Positions 19,300-28,690 of a DNA stretch of 64,000 bases are shown in pieces. The position numbers and the translations under genes were made by a program. The notes beneath the pieces are model-generated. The model saw nothing but the letters and a program-made list of their open reading frames with translations, did no database searches and was not told the DNA's origin. The first letter of the stretch is position 1, and each line of letters opens with the position of its first letter. Where the stretch lies: NCBI GenBank assembly GCA_010672785.1, contig JAAHFX010000002.1, positions 806,410 through 870,409 on the forward strand, in the 5' to 3' direction. This DNA comes from Sphaerospermopsis sp. SIO1G1 (GTDB lineage Bacteria; Cyanobacteriota; Cyanobacteriia; Cyanobacteriales; Nostocaceae).

Positions 19300-20823
19300 A
19301 TGCAACGAACTGGACGCTCAGTAGCCAACTTTGGCAGTGGACTTATGTTACAGGTCATGACACTGAGCATAGGTATAATCAGCACACCTCTGTTACTCAA
19401 TTGGCTAGGTGATGAACGCTATGGTGCTTTTCGGACTGCTACTGATTGGGGTAATTATCTCAACCTCTTAGAATTAGGATTGACTGGTTCATTGGTAGCG
19501 CTGTTAGCAAAAGCTGTAGGAATTGGAGAACGTCAACAAATTCGCCTCACATTGGCAACGGGAATCAAAGCCTACCTGAAAATCATGATAGTCAAGATAC
19601 TGGCAGGTGTTGGCTTAGGTCTTTTTATAACCCAGCTTGTACCAGTAGAAGGAGTTTTAGTCAATGAACTACAAACAGGTTACTGGTTAGGATTTTTGGC
19701 TATTTTCTTATTTCCATTAGTACCGTTTCGTCTATTAGCAGATGCTAGTCAACGTGGTTATTTTACTAATATATTTATTATGTTCCAAAGCCTGTTAATT
19801 ACAGGTTTATCATTATTATTAGCATCAAGAGGATTTGGTATTACTGGACAGTATATAGCTGTACTTGTAGGTAATATCGGCTTTCAACTTTTAATGTGCT
19901 GGGATGGGTTACGTCGCTATCCAGATGTTTTTTTAGTAATTAAAGATTTTCCAACCCAAAAACCCATAGAAAAACAACTTTGGCAACTCAATAAATCAAC
20001 ATTTCTGCTCAGATTATCAGGACAATTTGGATTATTTACTGATAATATCATCATCTCTTATTTTCTTAGTCCAGTAACAGTTGTACCGTTTTTTGTTACC
20101 CAACGTTTAGCATCATTAGCACAAACCCAAATACAAGGTATTGGTAATGCTACCTGGGCAGCTTTAGCTAACCTCTATGCTACAGGGGAAATGGAAAAAT
20201 TCAATGCTCGTTTGATTGAACTGACACGGTTAGTAACTGTGATGGGTGTAACTCTTATGGTGAGCATTAACGCCTATAACTATCATTTTCTGAAACTCTG
20301 GGTAGGAGAAGATCGTTTTGGTGGTGATATACTCACTTTATTAGCTACTAGTAATGGCTTATTGCTGGGACTTTTATCACTTTGGTCATGGTGTTTTAGT
20401 GGTACAGGTAATCAACCTAAATTAGTTAAACCTGCTACAATTTCTGCTGGGATTAATTTTGTAACTAGCATTATTAGTACTCAATTTTTTGGTATTATTG
20501 GACCGTTGTTAGGTACTTTTATTGCTTTTACAACTGTTAATATTTGGCAGTTACCCCTATTATTACGGGAAGTTTTTGGTACGTCTTTGAAAAAACTTTT
20601 TTTAGCAGTTGCCCAACCTTTAGGTTTTGGTATTCCTTATGGTTTAGTGGTTTGGTTAATTGCTAAAAATCACACTCCTTGGGGATGGTTGGGATTAGCT
20701 GTGGAGATGAGTTTATCTGCTATTATCTATTTTGTGATTGCTTGGTTATTTATCTTGAATCAATCTGAACGTCAAATATGGATTGATAGATTTAATATCT
20801 TATTTTCTAGATTTAGAAGTTAG
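19300..20823 (+). CDS. Wzx-type oligosaccharide flippase
   Basis: A roughly 507-residue polytopic membrane protein with about 12-14 hydrophobic segments, of the MOP superfamily polysaccharide flippases that move lipid-linked repeat units across the inner membrane. The N-terminal amphipathic helix followed by LMLQVMTLSIGIISTPLLL and the conserved LGDERYGAFRT segment are typical. I start at ATG 19300 (MQRTGRSVANFGSG); the frame can be extended to a TTG at 19252, but those 16 residues look unlike the family and no ribosome binding site precedes them. As the last large gene of the cluster it supports a Wzx/Wzy pathway together with the Wzy-like gene at 11023 and the autokinase at 1098. Confidence 0.88.
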   Translation: MQRTGRSVANFGSGLMLQVMTLSIGIISTPLLLNWLGDERYGAFRTATDWGNYLNLLELGLTGSLVALLAKAVGIGERQQIRLTLATGIKAYLKIMIVKILAGVGLGLFITQLVPVEGVLVNELQTGYWLGFLAIFLFPLVPFRLLADASQRGYFTNIFIMFQSLLITGLSLLLASRGFGITGQYIAVLVGNIGFQLLMCWDGLRRYPDVFLVIKDFPTQKPIEKQLWQLNKSTFLLRLSGQFGLFTDNIIISYFLSPVTVVPFFVTQRLASLAQTQIQGIGNATWAALANLYATGEMEKFNARLIELTRLVTVMGVTLMVSINAYNYHFLKLWVGEDRFGGDILTLLATSNGLLLGLLSLWSWCFSGTGNQPKLVKPATISAGINFVTSIISTQFFGIIGPLLGTFIAFTTVNIWQLPLLLREVFGTSLKKLFLAVAQPLGFGIPYGLVVWLIAKNHTPWGWLGLAVEMSLSAIIYFVIAWLFILNQSERQIWIDRFNILFSRFRS

Positions 20824-20845
20824 CTTAATATGAGGTGTATTGATT

Positions 20846-21394
20846 ATGAACAATGAACAAGAAAATAATTTATATATCATCCTTTCTAACTCCATCATTG
20901 CTACCGTTCTACCATCTATTGCTGAACTTAACTTACCCAATTGGTGGTTAGCAGGGGGAGCAATCAGAAACACCGTATGGAGTCATATTTTTGGAGCAGA
21001 ATGTCAATTAATTATTAAAGATTTTGATATAGCATTCTTTGATTTACAAGGAAATCGAGAACAGGAATTGTCAGCAAAATCAATTCTCACCGCACAATTT
21101 CCCAACCATGAATTTGATGTTAAAAATCAAGCTAGTTTTGGTCGTTGGCGTGCCGGTGCAACTATATATAATAGTACAGAAGACGGTATTAAGGATTGGT
21201 TACACACTGCAACTTCTGTGAGTGTATCTATGAATAGAAAAGGAGAATGGCAATTCTTTACACCCTATGGTTTGAAGGACTTATTTGCTGGTATTATTAG
21301 ACCAACTCCCACACATATCAACGATATTAGGGCTAAAAATAAAGCTTCCGAACTGATGCAAAAATGTAGTAATCTAAAACTTATATCTTTATAA
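20846..21394 (+). CDS. Nucleotidyltransferase-like protein (NTP_transf_6 type)
   Basis: A 182-residue protein resembling the NTP_transf_6 (COG3575) family, a branch of the DNA polymerase-beta-like nucleotidyltransferases. The signature WWLAGGAIRNTVW (nucleotide-binding GG) is followed by KDFDIAFFD, the paired aspartates that would hold metal. Substrate unknown. I use ATG 20846, which lies 10 bases after GAGG; the frame also opens at TTG 20840. It sits 22 bases after the flippase gene and so may be the last gene of the cluster transcript, but a role in glycan synthesis is only suggested by position. Confidence 0.75.
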   Translation: MNNEQENNLYIILSNSIIATVLPSIAELNLPNWWLAGGAIRNTVWSHIFGAECQLIIKDFDIAFFDLQGNREQELSAKSILTAQFPNHEFDVKNQASFGRWRAGATIYNSTEDGIKDWLHTATSVSVSMNRKGEWQFFTPYGLKDLFAGIIRPTPTHINDIRAKNKASELMQKCSNLKLISL

Positions 21395-21853
21395 AACAGT
21401 GTAAATATAAAAACGCTAATTATGTAATCTTCAGTTTTTCATTATCAACAACTTACAGATATGATCTGTAGTTTCCCATATATGTTATAGTGGGAATATC
21501 AGTGGTTTCCGGTATATGTAATCCACTTCTCTTAAAAACTTAAAAATAATCTAGTAAAACTAAACTATTAGATGTTCGTCAATATCTCAAAAGGTAGATT
21601 TTTTTCTATCTCAAGATAGATTTACGTAGCATATAGATTTGTTATATCTTCAAGTAGTGAGATATTAATAGAGCATACTGGACTAAAAGCCAACGAGTTG
21701 TAAGTCATTTCACGAGTGAATTGCAACCCACATATAAACTAATTTCTCTAGTAAATCTCCCTCTCTTCAAAAGAGACATTAACGACTTCAAACTACCCCT
21801 TGTGGTTTCTTATTAATAAAGAAGCTACAAGGGGAATTTTTTATTAGTTAAAA
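21395..21853. other. Spacer ending in a strong hairpin; possible untranslated RNA
   Basis: About 460 bases with no gene longer than 40 codons that I trust. It holds small inverted repeats (for example around 21590-21625, with GGTAGATTT..CTATCTCAAGATAGAT) and ends in the terminator at 21796-21843. Whether it is a long 3' untranslated region or holds a small RNA cannot be told from sequence. Confidence 0.4.
21796..21843 (+). terminator. Rho-independent terminator, 16-bp stem
   Basis: Left arm CCCCTTGTGGTTTCTT (21796-21811) pairs with AAGAAGCTACAAGGGG (21819-21834), with two G-T wobble pairs, then AATTTTTTATT follows on the plus strand. Orientation suits a rightward transcript ending 400 bases after the last glycan gene; it may also help end the leftward gene at 21854. 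Confidence 0.75.
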
Positions 21854-24274
21854 TTAACTCTTGACTAATTGTTGAAAGCTTTCCTCGTGACTGATATCAT
21901 TAAAGTCTATATCTGATGCAGCATCTTCCTTATAGCTAGGTTTAATTTCAATTGCTTTTTGCAAATTTTCTATAGCTAATTCTAATTCTCGTTGCAAAGC
22001 ATAACAGGCAGCTTTATGATAGTAAGCATTAGCATAATCAGACTTAATTTCTAATGCTTTATCAAAATCTACAATTGCTTCGTCATCTTTTCCTAATCTG
22101 ACTAAAGTATAACCACGTTTATCCCATAACTTAGGGGAGTTAGGTTGGAATTCTAAAGCTTTATCAAAGGAAAACATTGCATCTTCATAACGTTCAAGTT
22201 CCATTAAAGATAAGCCACGATTTGACCAAGCTACTCCATCATCTGGTTTAATTTGTGTGGCTTTATCAAAACAGTTAAATGCTTCCCAATGTTTACCTAA
22301 GTTACCACAAGCGACACCAATATCACACCATGCTTGATGGTATTCTGGATTAATTTTGATAGCTTTGTTGTAAGACTTAATTGCATCTTTAAAGCGTTTC
22401 AATTTATTCAGAATTAAACCCTGTCTTAACCACACTTCTGCATTATCAGGTTTAATGTCAATTACTTTTTGGTAAATTGCTAAAGCATCTTCATAAAGTT
22501 TTTCAGAAACTAGTATTTCCGCTTCTTGGATGTAATTTTCTATAGAAACTTCTGGTGGTAATGAAGGTGATGGTTGTATTACTTCTACTGGTGTTTTTTC
22601 AGATTCTGGAGTCACTTGAGTCTGATTTTCTGCTAGTTGCTGTAAAATCAATTCTTTTTGTTGTTGTGCATCTATTTTTAATTCTGCAAGTTGTTCTACA
22701 AACTCTGTTTGTAAATTATCTAATTTTTGTAACTTTTCTAAAACACTGGATTTTTGTTGTTGTACATCAGCTTGAATATCCGAAAACTGAGCAGTAAATT
22801 CACTACTCGCAGTTTCTAAATTAGTAATTATTTGCTGTTGATCTAATTCAGATTGATTTCCTAGGTTTTTCAATTCTTGAATAAATTCTGATTTTAAAGT
22901 TTCAAAACTTTCTAAAATATTGAATTTGTTCTGTTGCACATCAGTTTGAATATCCGAAAACTGAGCAGTAAATTCACTACTTGAATTTTCCAAATTATCA
23001 ATGATTTTCTGTTGTCTTAATTCTGCATGATTTTGTAACTCTTGAATCTTATGAATAGCAGATGATTCTACTTGGTGTAAATTTTCTATAATCAGCGTTT
23101 TTTGTTGTTGAATTTCTGTCTCTGTACCAGCTTGCATACCTGAGAATTGAGCAGTAAAATCCTTACTAGCAGTTTCTAAATCATTAATAATTTGCTGTTG
23201 ACGTAATTGTGCAGCATTTTCTAATTCTTGCAGTTGGGTAGAATATTCTAATTGTAACTTGGCTAAACTATCCAATAAACTATCTTTTTGACTATTAGCA
23301 TGAGTTTCTAACTCAACTATTTGTGATTTAAAAATATGATTTAATTGTTCTAAATTTAAGAATAAATTATCTTTTTGATGTTGAGCATCTGATTGGAATT
23401 GAAATAAGTGATCAGTGAATTCAGAACGAGATTTTGATAGGGTTGCTAAAATCTCTTCCTGTATATTTTTTGCTTCTAAATCTAAACTATTCAGCCTGGA
23501 TAAAACTTGTTCACGGGATGTTTGAATATCATTCACAGCATTTTCTTGATGATGTTCAATTTCTGTTCTCATTTGGTTAAATAGAGAATATATTTCAGTT
23601 TCTAGTTGTTTGATATTTTCGATAGTAACTTTTTGCTGTTGAGTAGATAAAGTAACTTTTTCTAGTTGAGTATTTAACTTAAATTCTAAATTAGTGATAT
23701 TTTCTTGAGCAGATGCAAATTCCTCTTCCAAAGCTGTTAAAAACTCAGCCTTGGATTTTGGTAAATCTGATAAAAGTATAGATAAATTGTCTGCTTCTCC
23801 TTGAACATTTTGCTTAAGTTTATCAACCTCATCTTTTAATTCCTCAGTTAAATTTCGTGAGGTTGCAATTAAACTTTCCGCATTTTTATTCACAGTCACT
23901 AATTGAGTTTGCAGCTTTTCTATTCCTTGTATTTGCTGCATTGCACGCTCGACAATTTCTCGAATTATAGCTTTTCTTAGTAACCATAATATGGTAATTA
24001 AAACTACAGGGAATAAACTTAAAATTGCTAACCAAATATTAAGTAGTGTATTCGTGCGAGTAAAAGCACGCTCAAAATTTGACTGTACTTGCTGTTGATT
24101 CAGATTTTCTTGTCGCAGTCGGTTTAATTCTTCCCTTTCCTGATTTGATAATACTTGAGCATGAATGGATAGTTGTAGTTTTCCACCCAGAAAACCTGTA
24201 AAAAATAGTAACGGTGATAATAAGATGGCGATTTTTAAAGTTAAATTTGAAAATATGGAGTTTTTGCTGTTCAT
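21854..24274 (-). CDS. Membrane-anchored coiled-coil protein with C-terminal TPRs
   Basis: An 806-residue protein in three parts. Two hydrophobic segments at the N terminus (about 11-37 and 74-99) anchor it in the membrane. Residues 110-560 are a long coiled coil with imperfect repeats of the form SS-EFTAQFSDIQTDVQQ-K-ILE, recurring about every 40-50 residues. From about 575 to 780 there are roughly six tetratricopeptide repeats (motifs such as AWSNRGLSLMELERYEDAMFSFDKALEFQP). TPR domains bind proteins, so a scaffold role at the envelope is likely; no enzyme motif is seen. It is transcribed away from the FAD oxidoreductase gene, with 300 bases between. Confidence 0.8.
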   Translation of the reverse strand: MNSKNSIFSNLTLKIAILLSPLLFFTGFLGGKLQLSIHAQVLSNQEREELNRLRQENLNQQQVQSNFERAFTRTNTLLNIWLAILSLFPVVLITILWLLRKAIIREIVERAMQQIQGIEKLQTQLVTVNKNAESLIATSRNLTEELKDEVDKLKQNVQGEADNLSILLSDLPKSKAEFLTALEEEFASAQENITNLEFKLNTQLEKVTLSTQQQKVTIENIKQLETEIYSLFNQMRTEIEHHQENAVNDIQTSREQVLSRLNSLDLEAKNIQEEILATLSKSRSEFTDHLFQFQSDAQHQKDNLFLNLEQLNHIFKSQIVELETHANSQKDSLLDSLAKLQLEYSTQLQELENAAQLRQQQIINDLETASKDFTAQFSGMQAGTETEIQQQKTLIIENLHQVESSAIHKIQELQNHAELRQQKIIDNLENSSSEFTAQFSDIQTDVQQNKFNILESFETLKSEFIQELKNLGNQSELDQQQIITNLETASSEFTAQFSDIQADVQQQKSSVLEKLQKLDNLQTEFVEQLAELKIDAQQQKELILQQLAENQTQVTPESEKTPVEVIQPSPSLPPEVSIENYIQEAEILVSEKLYEDALAIYQKVIDIKPDNAEVWLRQGLILNKLKRFKDAIKSYNKAIKINPEYHQAWCDIGVACGNLGKHWEAFNCFDKATQIKPDDGVAWSNRGLSLMELERYEDAMFSFDKALEFQPNSPKLWDKRGYTLVRLGKDDEAIVDFDKALEIKSDYANAYYHKAACYALQRELELAIENLQKAIEIKPSYKEDAASDIDFNDISHEESFQQLVKS

Positions 24275-24571
24275 AACACTTTACCTATCGGCGAGTTTAT
24301 TGTTGCACAATTATGTCTATGATAGATGATGGATGTAAGTTTACTGGTTTTCAGGATGAATAAACTTAATATTTTTAGAGCAAATGAAAATCTATCTTTG
24401 TAATTCTTATCTGTTCCCTCTCCTAAATAAAAAATAGTAGCATCTCAAATCAGAATATCTAACAATTGTAAATTTCATTGATTCCTATTTGTACTTGGTT
24501 TCTACAAATAAAGAACATTTAAACCCAACTCATCGTCTATAAAATCACATAGTTTACAAAGTGCATCAACC

Positions 24572-26572
24572 ATGAAACGTCTGATCAGTATTACCTTACT
24601 AACTACTTTTCTCACCCCCTATTCCGTCACTGCAACCCCACCTAGAAACCCAGATCAAACAGTCAATTGTGAAATTTTAATTGTCGGTGGTGGACTTTCA
24701 GGAGTTGCAGCAGCTTATGAAAGTTTACTTGCAGGAAATACTGTTTGTTTAACAGAAATTACCGACTGGTTGGGGGGACAAATTTCCTCTCAAGGTACAT
24801 CTGCATTGGATGAAAGGCCAACTCAACGAGCTAAACAATTCTATGCTCGTGGATATTTAGAATTGAGAAATCGAATTCAAAAAAAATATCAAAAACTTAA
24901 TCCTGGTGACTGTTGGGTAAGTGATTCTTGTTTTCTTCCTGGTGATGCTCATGATATCATTTATCAAATGTTAAAAGATGCAGAAAAACAGGGCAAAGGT
25001 AAATTAAACTTGTTTTTAAATACGGTAATTAAAGACTTACAAATTAGCGAAAATGGTAAAATCATTAATAGTGCGATCGCAATTCAATATCAACCAACAA
25101 AAAATTCTCCACCTTTAAATACTTTCACCCTTTCCCAAACTATTGATGATGCTTACAATTATCAGAATTCTACCAATTTTAATAAAAATATTATTAGGTT
25201 TATTCCCAAAAAATCAACCCAAAATAACCATCAATGGTATGTCATAGATGCAACAGAAACTGGAGAAATTATCGCTTTAGCAGATGTACCTTATCGTTTA
25301 GGAATTGATCCCATTTCCTATCTCGAACCTTCATCTTCCAGTAGTACCAATTATTCCTATTGTACCCAAGGTTTTACATATACTTTTGCAATGGAGGCAA
25401 CTAGAGAACCACAACCACAAATTATGCCCCCATTTTATAATCAATATGCCCCATATTTTAGTTATGAACTATCAAGATTAGCCAATTTTGATTTAGTTTT
25501 CACCTATCGTCGTATCTGGAGTCCAGAAACAGGTAAAAATACTAAATTCGGTGGTATTAATTTTACGTCTCCTACTCCCGGAGATATATCTATGCAAAAC
25601 TGGACGTGGGGAAATGATTACCGACCAGGTACAGCACAAGATAATTTAATTTATACTCGTCAACAATTAAACGCAACAGGACAATTACAACCAGGAGGAT
25701 GGAAAGGTGGACTCAGAACCAGAACCCTCCGTAAAGGTGAAGAAAATGCCCTAGCTTATTACTACTGGTTAGTATCGGGAAATACTGACTCTCAGCTTGG
25801 TGCAAATGTGAAAAAACCCCAACCGAATCACCGTTTCTTAACTGGTATAAATTCACCGATGGGAACTGTACATGGATTATCCAAATATCCTTATATACGG
25901 GAAGGAAGACGCATTATCGGCCGTCGCAGTTGGGGGCAACCACAAGGTTTTACTATTTGGGAAATTGACATTTCTCGTCGTAACTATAATGATGAATACT
26001 ATCGGCAAACACTGCCAAAAAAGACTTACCGTCAGTTAAAAGCAGCACTAGCAGGATTAGAAGCAGTTTCTGTAATTACAGGCCAAGTTAGTCCAGAAAA
26101 AGCAATGAAACGCAGTCGTTCTACCATTTTTCCTGACTCAGTAGGTATTGGACATTACGCTATAGACTTCCATCCTTGTATGGAAAATAGTCCCCCAGAA
26201 GCACCAGGAAATAAAGAACGCGCGGGAGAAAGAAGAGGTGCAGGCCAAGCTTATCCTTTTCAAATTGCGCTGAGAGCAATGATTCCCCAAAAAATTGATA
26301 ATTTATTGGTAGGGGGTAAGAGTATTGCCACAAGTCATATTGCTGCTGCTGCTTATCGAGTACATTCTTTTGAATGGTCTGTGGGTGTTGCAGCGGGAAC
26401 TGTAGCCAGTTTTGCACTTAAAGAAAATATTTTCCCCTATCAGTTAGTTGATGACTTACCGAGATCAGAACCAAAGTTACAGGTTTTAAAAAGAATTTTG
26501 GAAAAAAGTGGTAATCCTACAGCTTTTCCTGATACTTCTATTTTTAATCAAAATTGGCAAGACTGGAAATGA
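24572..26572 (+). CDS. Secreted FAD-dependent oxidoreductase
   Basis: A 666-residue protein with a signal peptide (hydrophobic 4-15, likely cleavage near VTA-TP at 21) followed at once by a dinucleotide-binding fold ILIVGGGLSGVAAAYE (35-50). The distal FAD motif NLLVGGKSIATSHIAAAAYR lies near the C terminus. This matches the FAD_oxidored (PF12831-like) group, whose substrates are mostly unknown. The signal peptide implies work in the periplasm or outside, unusual for a flavoprotein that must gain FAD there or be exported folded; no twin-arginine motif is present. Monocistronic by context. Confidence 0.85.
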   Translation: MKRLISITLLTTFLTPYSVTATPPRNPDQTVNCEILIVGGGLSGVAAAYESLLAGNTVCLTEITDWLGGQISSQGTSALDERPTQRAKQFYARGYLELRNRIQKKYQKLNPGDCWVSDSCFLPGDAHDIIYQMLKDAEKQGKGKLNLFLNTVIKDLQISENGKIINSAIAIQYQPTKNSPPLNTFTLSQTIDDAYNYQNSTNFNKNIIRFIPKKSTQNNHQWYVIDATETGEIIALADVPYRLGIDPISYLEPSSSSSTNYSYCTQGFTYTFAMEATREPQPQIMPPFYNQYAPYFSYELSRLANFDLVFTYRRIWSPETGKNTKFGGINFTSPTPGDISMQNWTWGNDYRPGTAQDNLIYTRQQLNATGQLQPGGWKGGLRTRTLRKGEENALAYYYWLVSGNTDSQLGANVKKPQPNHRFLTGINSPMGTVHGLSKYPYIREGRRIIGRRSWGQPQGFTIWEIDISRRNYNDEYYRQTLPKKTYRQLKAALAGLEAVSVITGQVSPEKAMKRSRSTIFPDSVGIGHYAIDFHPCMENSPPEAPGNKERAGERRGAGQAYPFQIALRAMIPQKIDNLLVGGKSIATSHIAAAAYRVHSFEWSVGVAAGTVASFALKENIFPYQLVDDLPRSEPKLQVLKRILEKSGNPTAFPDTSIFNQNWQDWK

Positions 26573-27128
26573 TATCGTTTCCGAGTGCATCGGTATTATT
26601 CCTTGAATATCCCCTTATTTAACAGGACTTACGCAACGAAGATTTGTCATTGCGACTGAAACGCAGTGTAGGGAAGCAATCCCAGGATTTTTGCGATTAC
26701 GTCGCTGTCGCTCGTAATGACGCAGTACTGTCATTGCGACGTAAGTCCTATTTAATATCAATGCGGGAAATATATATTATTCCGATCTTACCGGGTTTGA
26801 TATCATATCATTTCTGGGGCAACCACGGGGGGTTTGCCCCTATGTGAGGAAAACATATCATTCCGATGCTAACGGATTTGATATGAATGAAGTGTTTCCA
26901 TTAATTTAAGGGAACAGGGAACGGGGAACAGGAAATAGTTCTACCTATCTATTGGGGACAAATTTAGTGATATTTTCTTCTCTCCACTTGTTGCTTCTCG
27001 ACTTTTTGCTGCAAACCCTACCTATTCCCAATCACTAACCCCTAGTTAAGTAACCTCATAACTGTTACCTGTTCTCTATGAATTAAACTAGATATTTGAA
27101 GTGTTTTTTTATAAAACGTAGTTTATTT
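26573..27128. other. Repeat-rich spacer between FAD oxidoreductase and clpS
   Basis: No gene; dense in mobile or palindromic repeats. It contains a MITE-like element (26624-26749), two copies of a palindrome with core CCGATnnTAnCGGrTTTGATAT (26779-26811 and 26853-26885), a hairpin GGGGCAACC..GGTTTGCCCC (about 26817-26840), GGGAACA-type repeats near 26910, and the TTTTTGCTGCAAACCCTA fragment also found near 6667. Confidence 0.7.
26624..26749. mobile_element. MITE-like element, 126 bp
   Basis: Bounded by perfect 10-bp inverted ends AGGACTTACG..CGTAAGTCCT. The interior repeats GTCATTGCGAC directly and holds the partner TCGTAATGAC in inverse, a nested palindrome of the TCATTGCGA interspersed type. 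The ends match those of the elements at 41986 and 56981, so one transposase may have moved all three; no transposase gene is inside. Confidence 0.65.
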
Positions 27129-27452
27129 ATGGAGACAAAACTTGCATCTGTTTATGGAATGGCTTCTGCACCAACCATAACACCTGATCGGGTGAATCAG
27201 GTTACCCGCAAACCTTATCCCAATTATAAGGTAATTGTTCTCAATGACGACTTTAATACTTTTGAACACGTAGCGAAGTGTTTAATGAAGTATATACCTG
27301 AAATGTCAAGCGAACGTGCTTGGGAACTGACAAACCAAGTACATTATGAAGGACAAGCGGTAGTTTGGGTTGGCCCCCAAGAACCAGCAGAGTTATATCA
27401 TCAACAGTTACGTCGTGCTGGGTTAACAATGGCACCTATAGAAGCTGCGTAA
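27129..27452 (+). CDS. clpS: ATP-dependent Clp protease adaptor ClpS
   Basis: A 107-residue adaptor that binds N-degron substrates and hands them to the ClpC/ClpP protease. The substrate pocket is visible: N39-D40-D41 in VLNDDFNTFEHV and H72 in VHYEGQA, matching E. coli N34/D35/H66, and the KCLMKYIPEM helix follows. I choose ATG 27129; the frame extends to TTG 27096, but those residues are unlike the family. MAS at 27159 is another possible start. A DUF2103 gene follows 6 bases after the stop, an arrangement that suggests co-transcription. Confidence 0.93.
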   Translation: METKLASVYGMASAPTITPDRVNQVTRKPYPNYKVIVLNDDFNTFEHVAKCLMKYIPEMSSERAWELTNQVHYEGQAVVWVGPQEPAELYHQQLRRAGLTMAPIEAA

Positions 27453-27458
27453 ACTATC

Positions 27459-27755
27459 ATGAGTAAAGCCACTGATGGTAGACTTGTTTGGAATCATTCT
27501 ACCCATATTCCTGGACTTATACCCATTTTGGAACGTCTGTGTAAACAAGATGGTATTGTGACCGTGACACCAGCGGTAATTGGTAGAGTTAAAGGTCATG
27601 CACCACAAATGAAATTGCGTGTATCTGTACCAATTCGTGGGGGTTATAAAGTTATTGCACGTCAAGGCAAAACAGTGCAAGAGGTTTTTGTTCTTACTCA
27701 TTTATCACAGGATCAACTCAAAAGTGCGATCGCTGTGGCTATGAAAGCTAGATGA
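27459..27755 (+). CDS. DUF2103 family protein
   Basis: A 98-residue conserved cyanobacterial protein that I recognise as DUF2103 (sometimes annotated as predicted metal-binding). It opens with a conserved NHSTHIPGLIPILERL segment, whose histidines could bind metal, and continues with a GRVKGHAPQMKLRVSVPIRGGYKVIAR beta-rich part. It sits directly downstream of clpS on the same strand, so a shared role in protein turnover is possible but unproven. A HIP1 site lies near its C-terminal codons. Confidence 0.8.
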   Translation: MSKATDGRLVWNHSTHIPGLIPILERLCKQDGIVTVTPAVIGRVKGHAPQMKLRVSVPIRGGYKVIARQGKTVQEVFVLTHLSQDQLKSAIAVAMKAR

Positions 27756-27769
27756 ATTTAAACATTAAT

Positions 27770-27799
27770 CAGGGGAGGAACTTTTATAGCTCCTCTTTT
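27770..27799 (+). terminator. Probable rho-independent terminator after clpS-DUF2103
   Basis: A GGGGAGGAA..GCTCCTC hairpin followed by TTTT lies just past the DUF2103 stop codon. The stem is short (about 6 bp). Confidence 0.55.
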
Positions 27800-27808
27800 G
27801 ATGTTTTA

Positions 27809-28129
27809 CTATTCCTCAACGTCATGAATTGCAAATTTATATAAAGGCAAACTAATAATACAAGAAAAAGTTAAAAAGTAGGATAAAGCTGTAGTAATTT
27901 TTAAAGTCATGGTCAAACTTTGCCAATGAGGTAAAGCAATTTTTTCAATTGCAAATGCTACACAATACACCAACCAGTAAGTAAAGCTCATTCTTAATAA
28001 TATTTCTTCTGTTTCTTGGGCTTCGTTAATTTGTTTCTTTGTGTCCCAAAGTATTAATAAACCCAAAACACAGGCTATGGCAGAAACAGCAACAACAAAC
28101 TCATGATCAAAAAGATTTACTAAACACAT
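27809..28129 (-). CDS. Small multi-pass membrane protein, function unknown
   Basis: A 106-residue hydrophobic protein with three likely membrane segments (about 10-28, 47-65 and 77-97) joined by a charged loop KKQINEAQETEE. I do not recognise a family. The start ATG at 28129 has no strong ribosome binding site. It is convergent with the clpS-DUF2103 pair and isolated on its own strand. Similar three-span proteins are common orphan genes in cyanobacteria. Confidence 0.6.
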   Translation of the reverse strand: MCLVNLFDHEFVVAVSAIACVLGLLILWDTKKQINEAQETEEILLRMSFTYWLVYCVAFAIEKIALPHWQSLTMTLKITTALSYFLTFSCIISLPLYKFAIHDVEE

Positions 28130-28690
28130 TTGTCTTTATTTCCATTTGAAACTATCTTTATATCAAAATCAGTTTAAAGGTAATCTTCCTTGAGTGGCAA
28201 AAAATAGTAACAAACTGAAATATTGTAAATGATTGCAACAAAAATACTAGTCAAATTTCATAGTGAGGAGAGGTAAGAGCGAGGGAATGTAGCTAGTTCT
28301 GTTTTTAATCAATATGTAAATTAATCTTACTTGGGGACTTATATTTTTGGTTAGGATTTATTAAAAGATTTGGAAGGAAGACAGATAACAGTAATTAACG
28401 GTATATAATGAAGTAAACTGTGAAAGTTGCTATTATAGTTATTTCTGTATAAAGATGCGCCAAGTTAATCGGAAAATTAACCGCAGAGGTCACAGAGATC
28501 GCAGAGGAAGAAAATACGAGTTATACAATTAAGCACTGCTTCATCAAGAAATGGTATCAGGTAGCAAGGTTTTTTAATTTTAGGGAATAGGAAACAGGAA
28601 ATAAATTAGTGTTTACTTAATTCAATTGGGAAACGTTATCATACTAGTTAGATTTTAAAAATCATTCATTATATCCAGATCCCGATTTTT
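28130..28690. other. Spacer, no gene seen
   Basis: AT-rich and without a convincing reading frame. It contains a CGCAGAGGTCACAGAG-type degenerate repeat near 28483 and a GGGAATAGGAAACAGGA segment near 28583 from the same simple-repeat family as 1055-1092. Confidence 0.5.

Noticed and set aside
26644..26847. 67-codon frame in the spacer before clpS
   Set aside because: It runs through a MITE and palindromes; no family or ribosome binding site.
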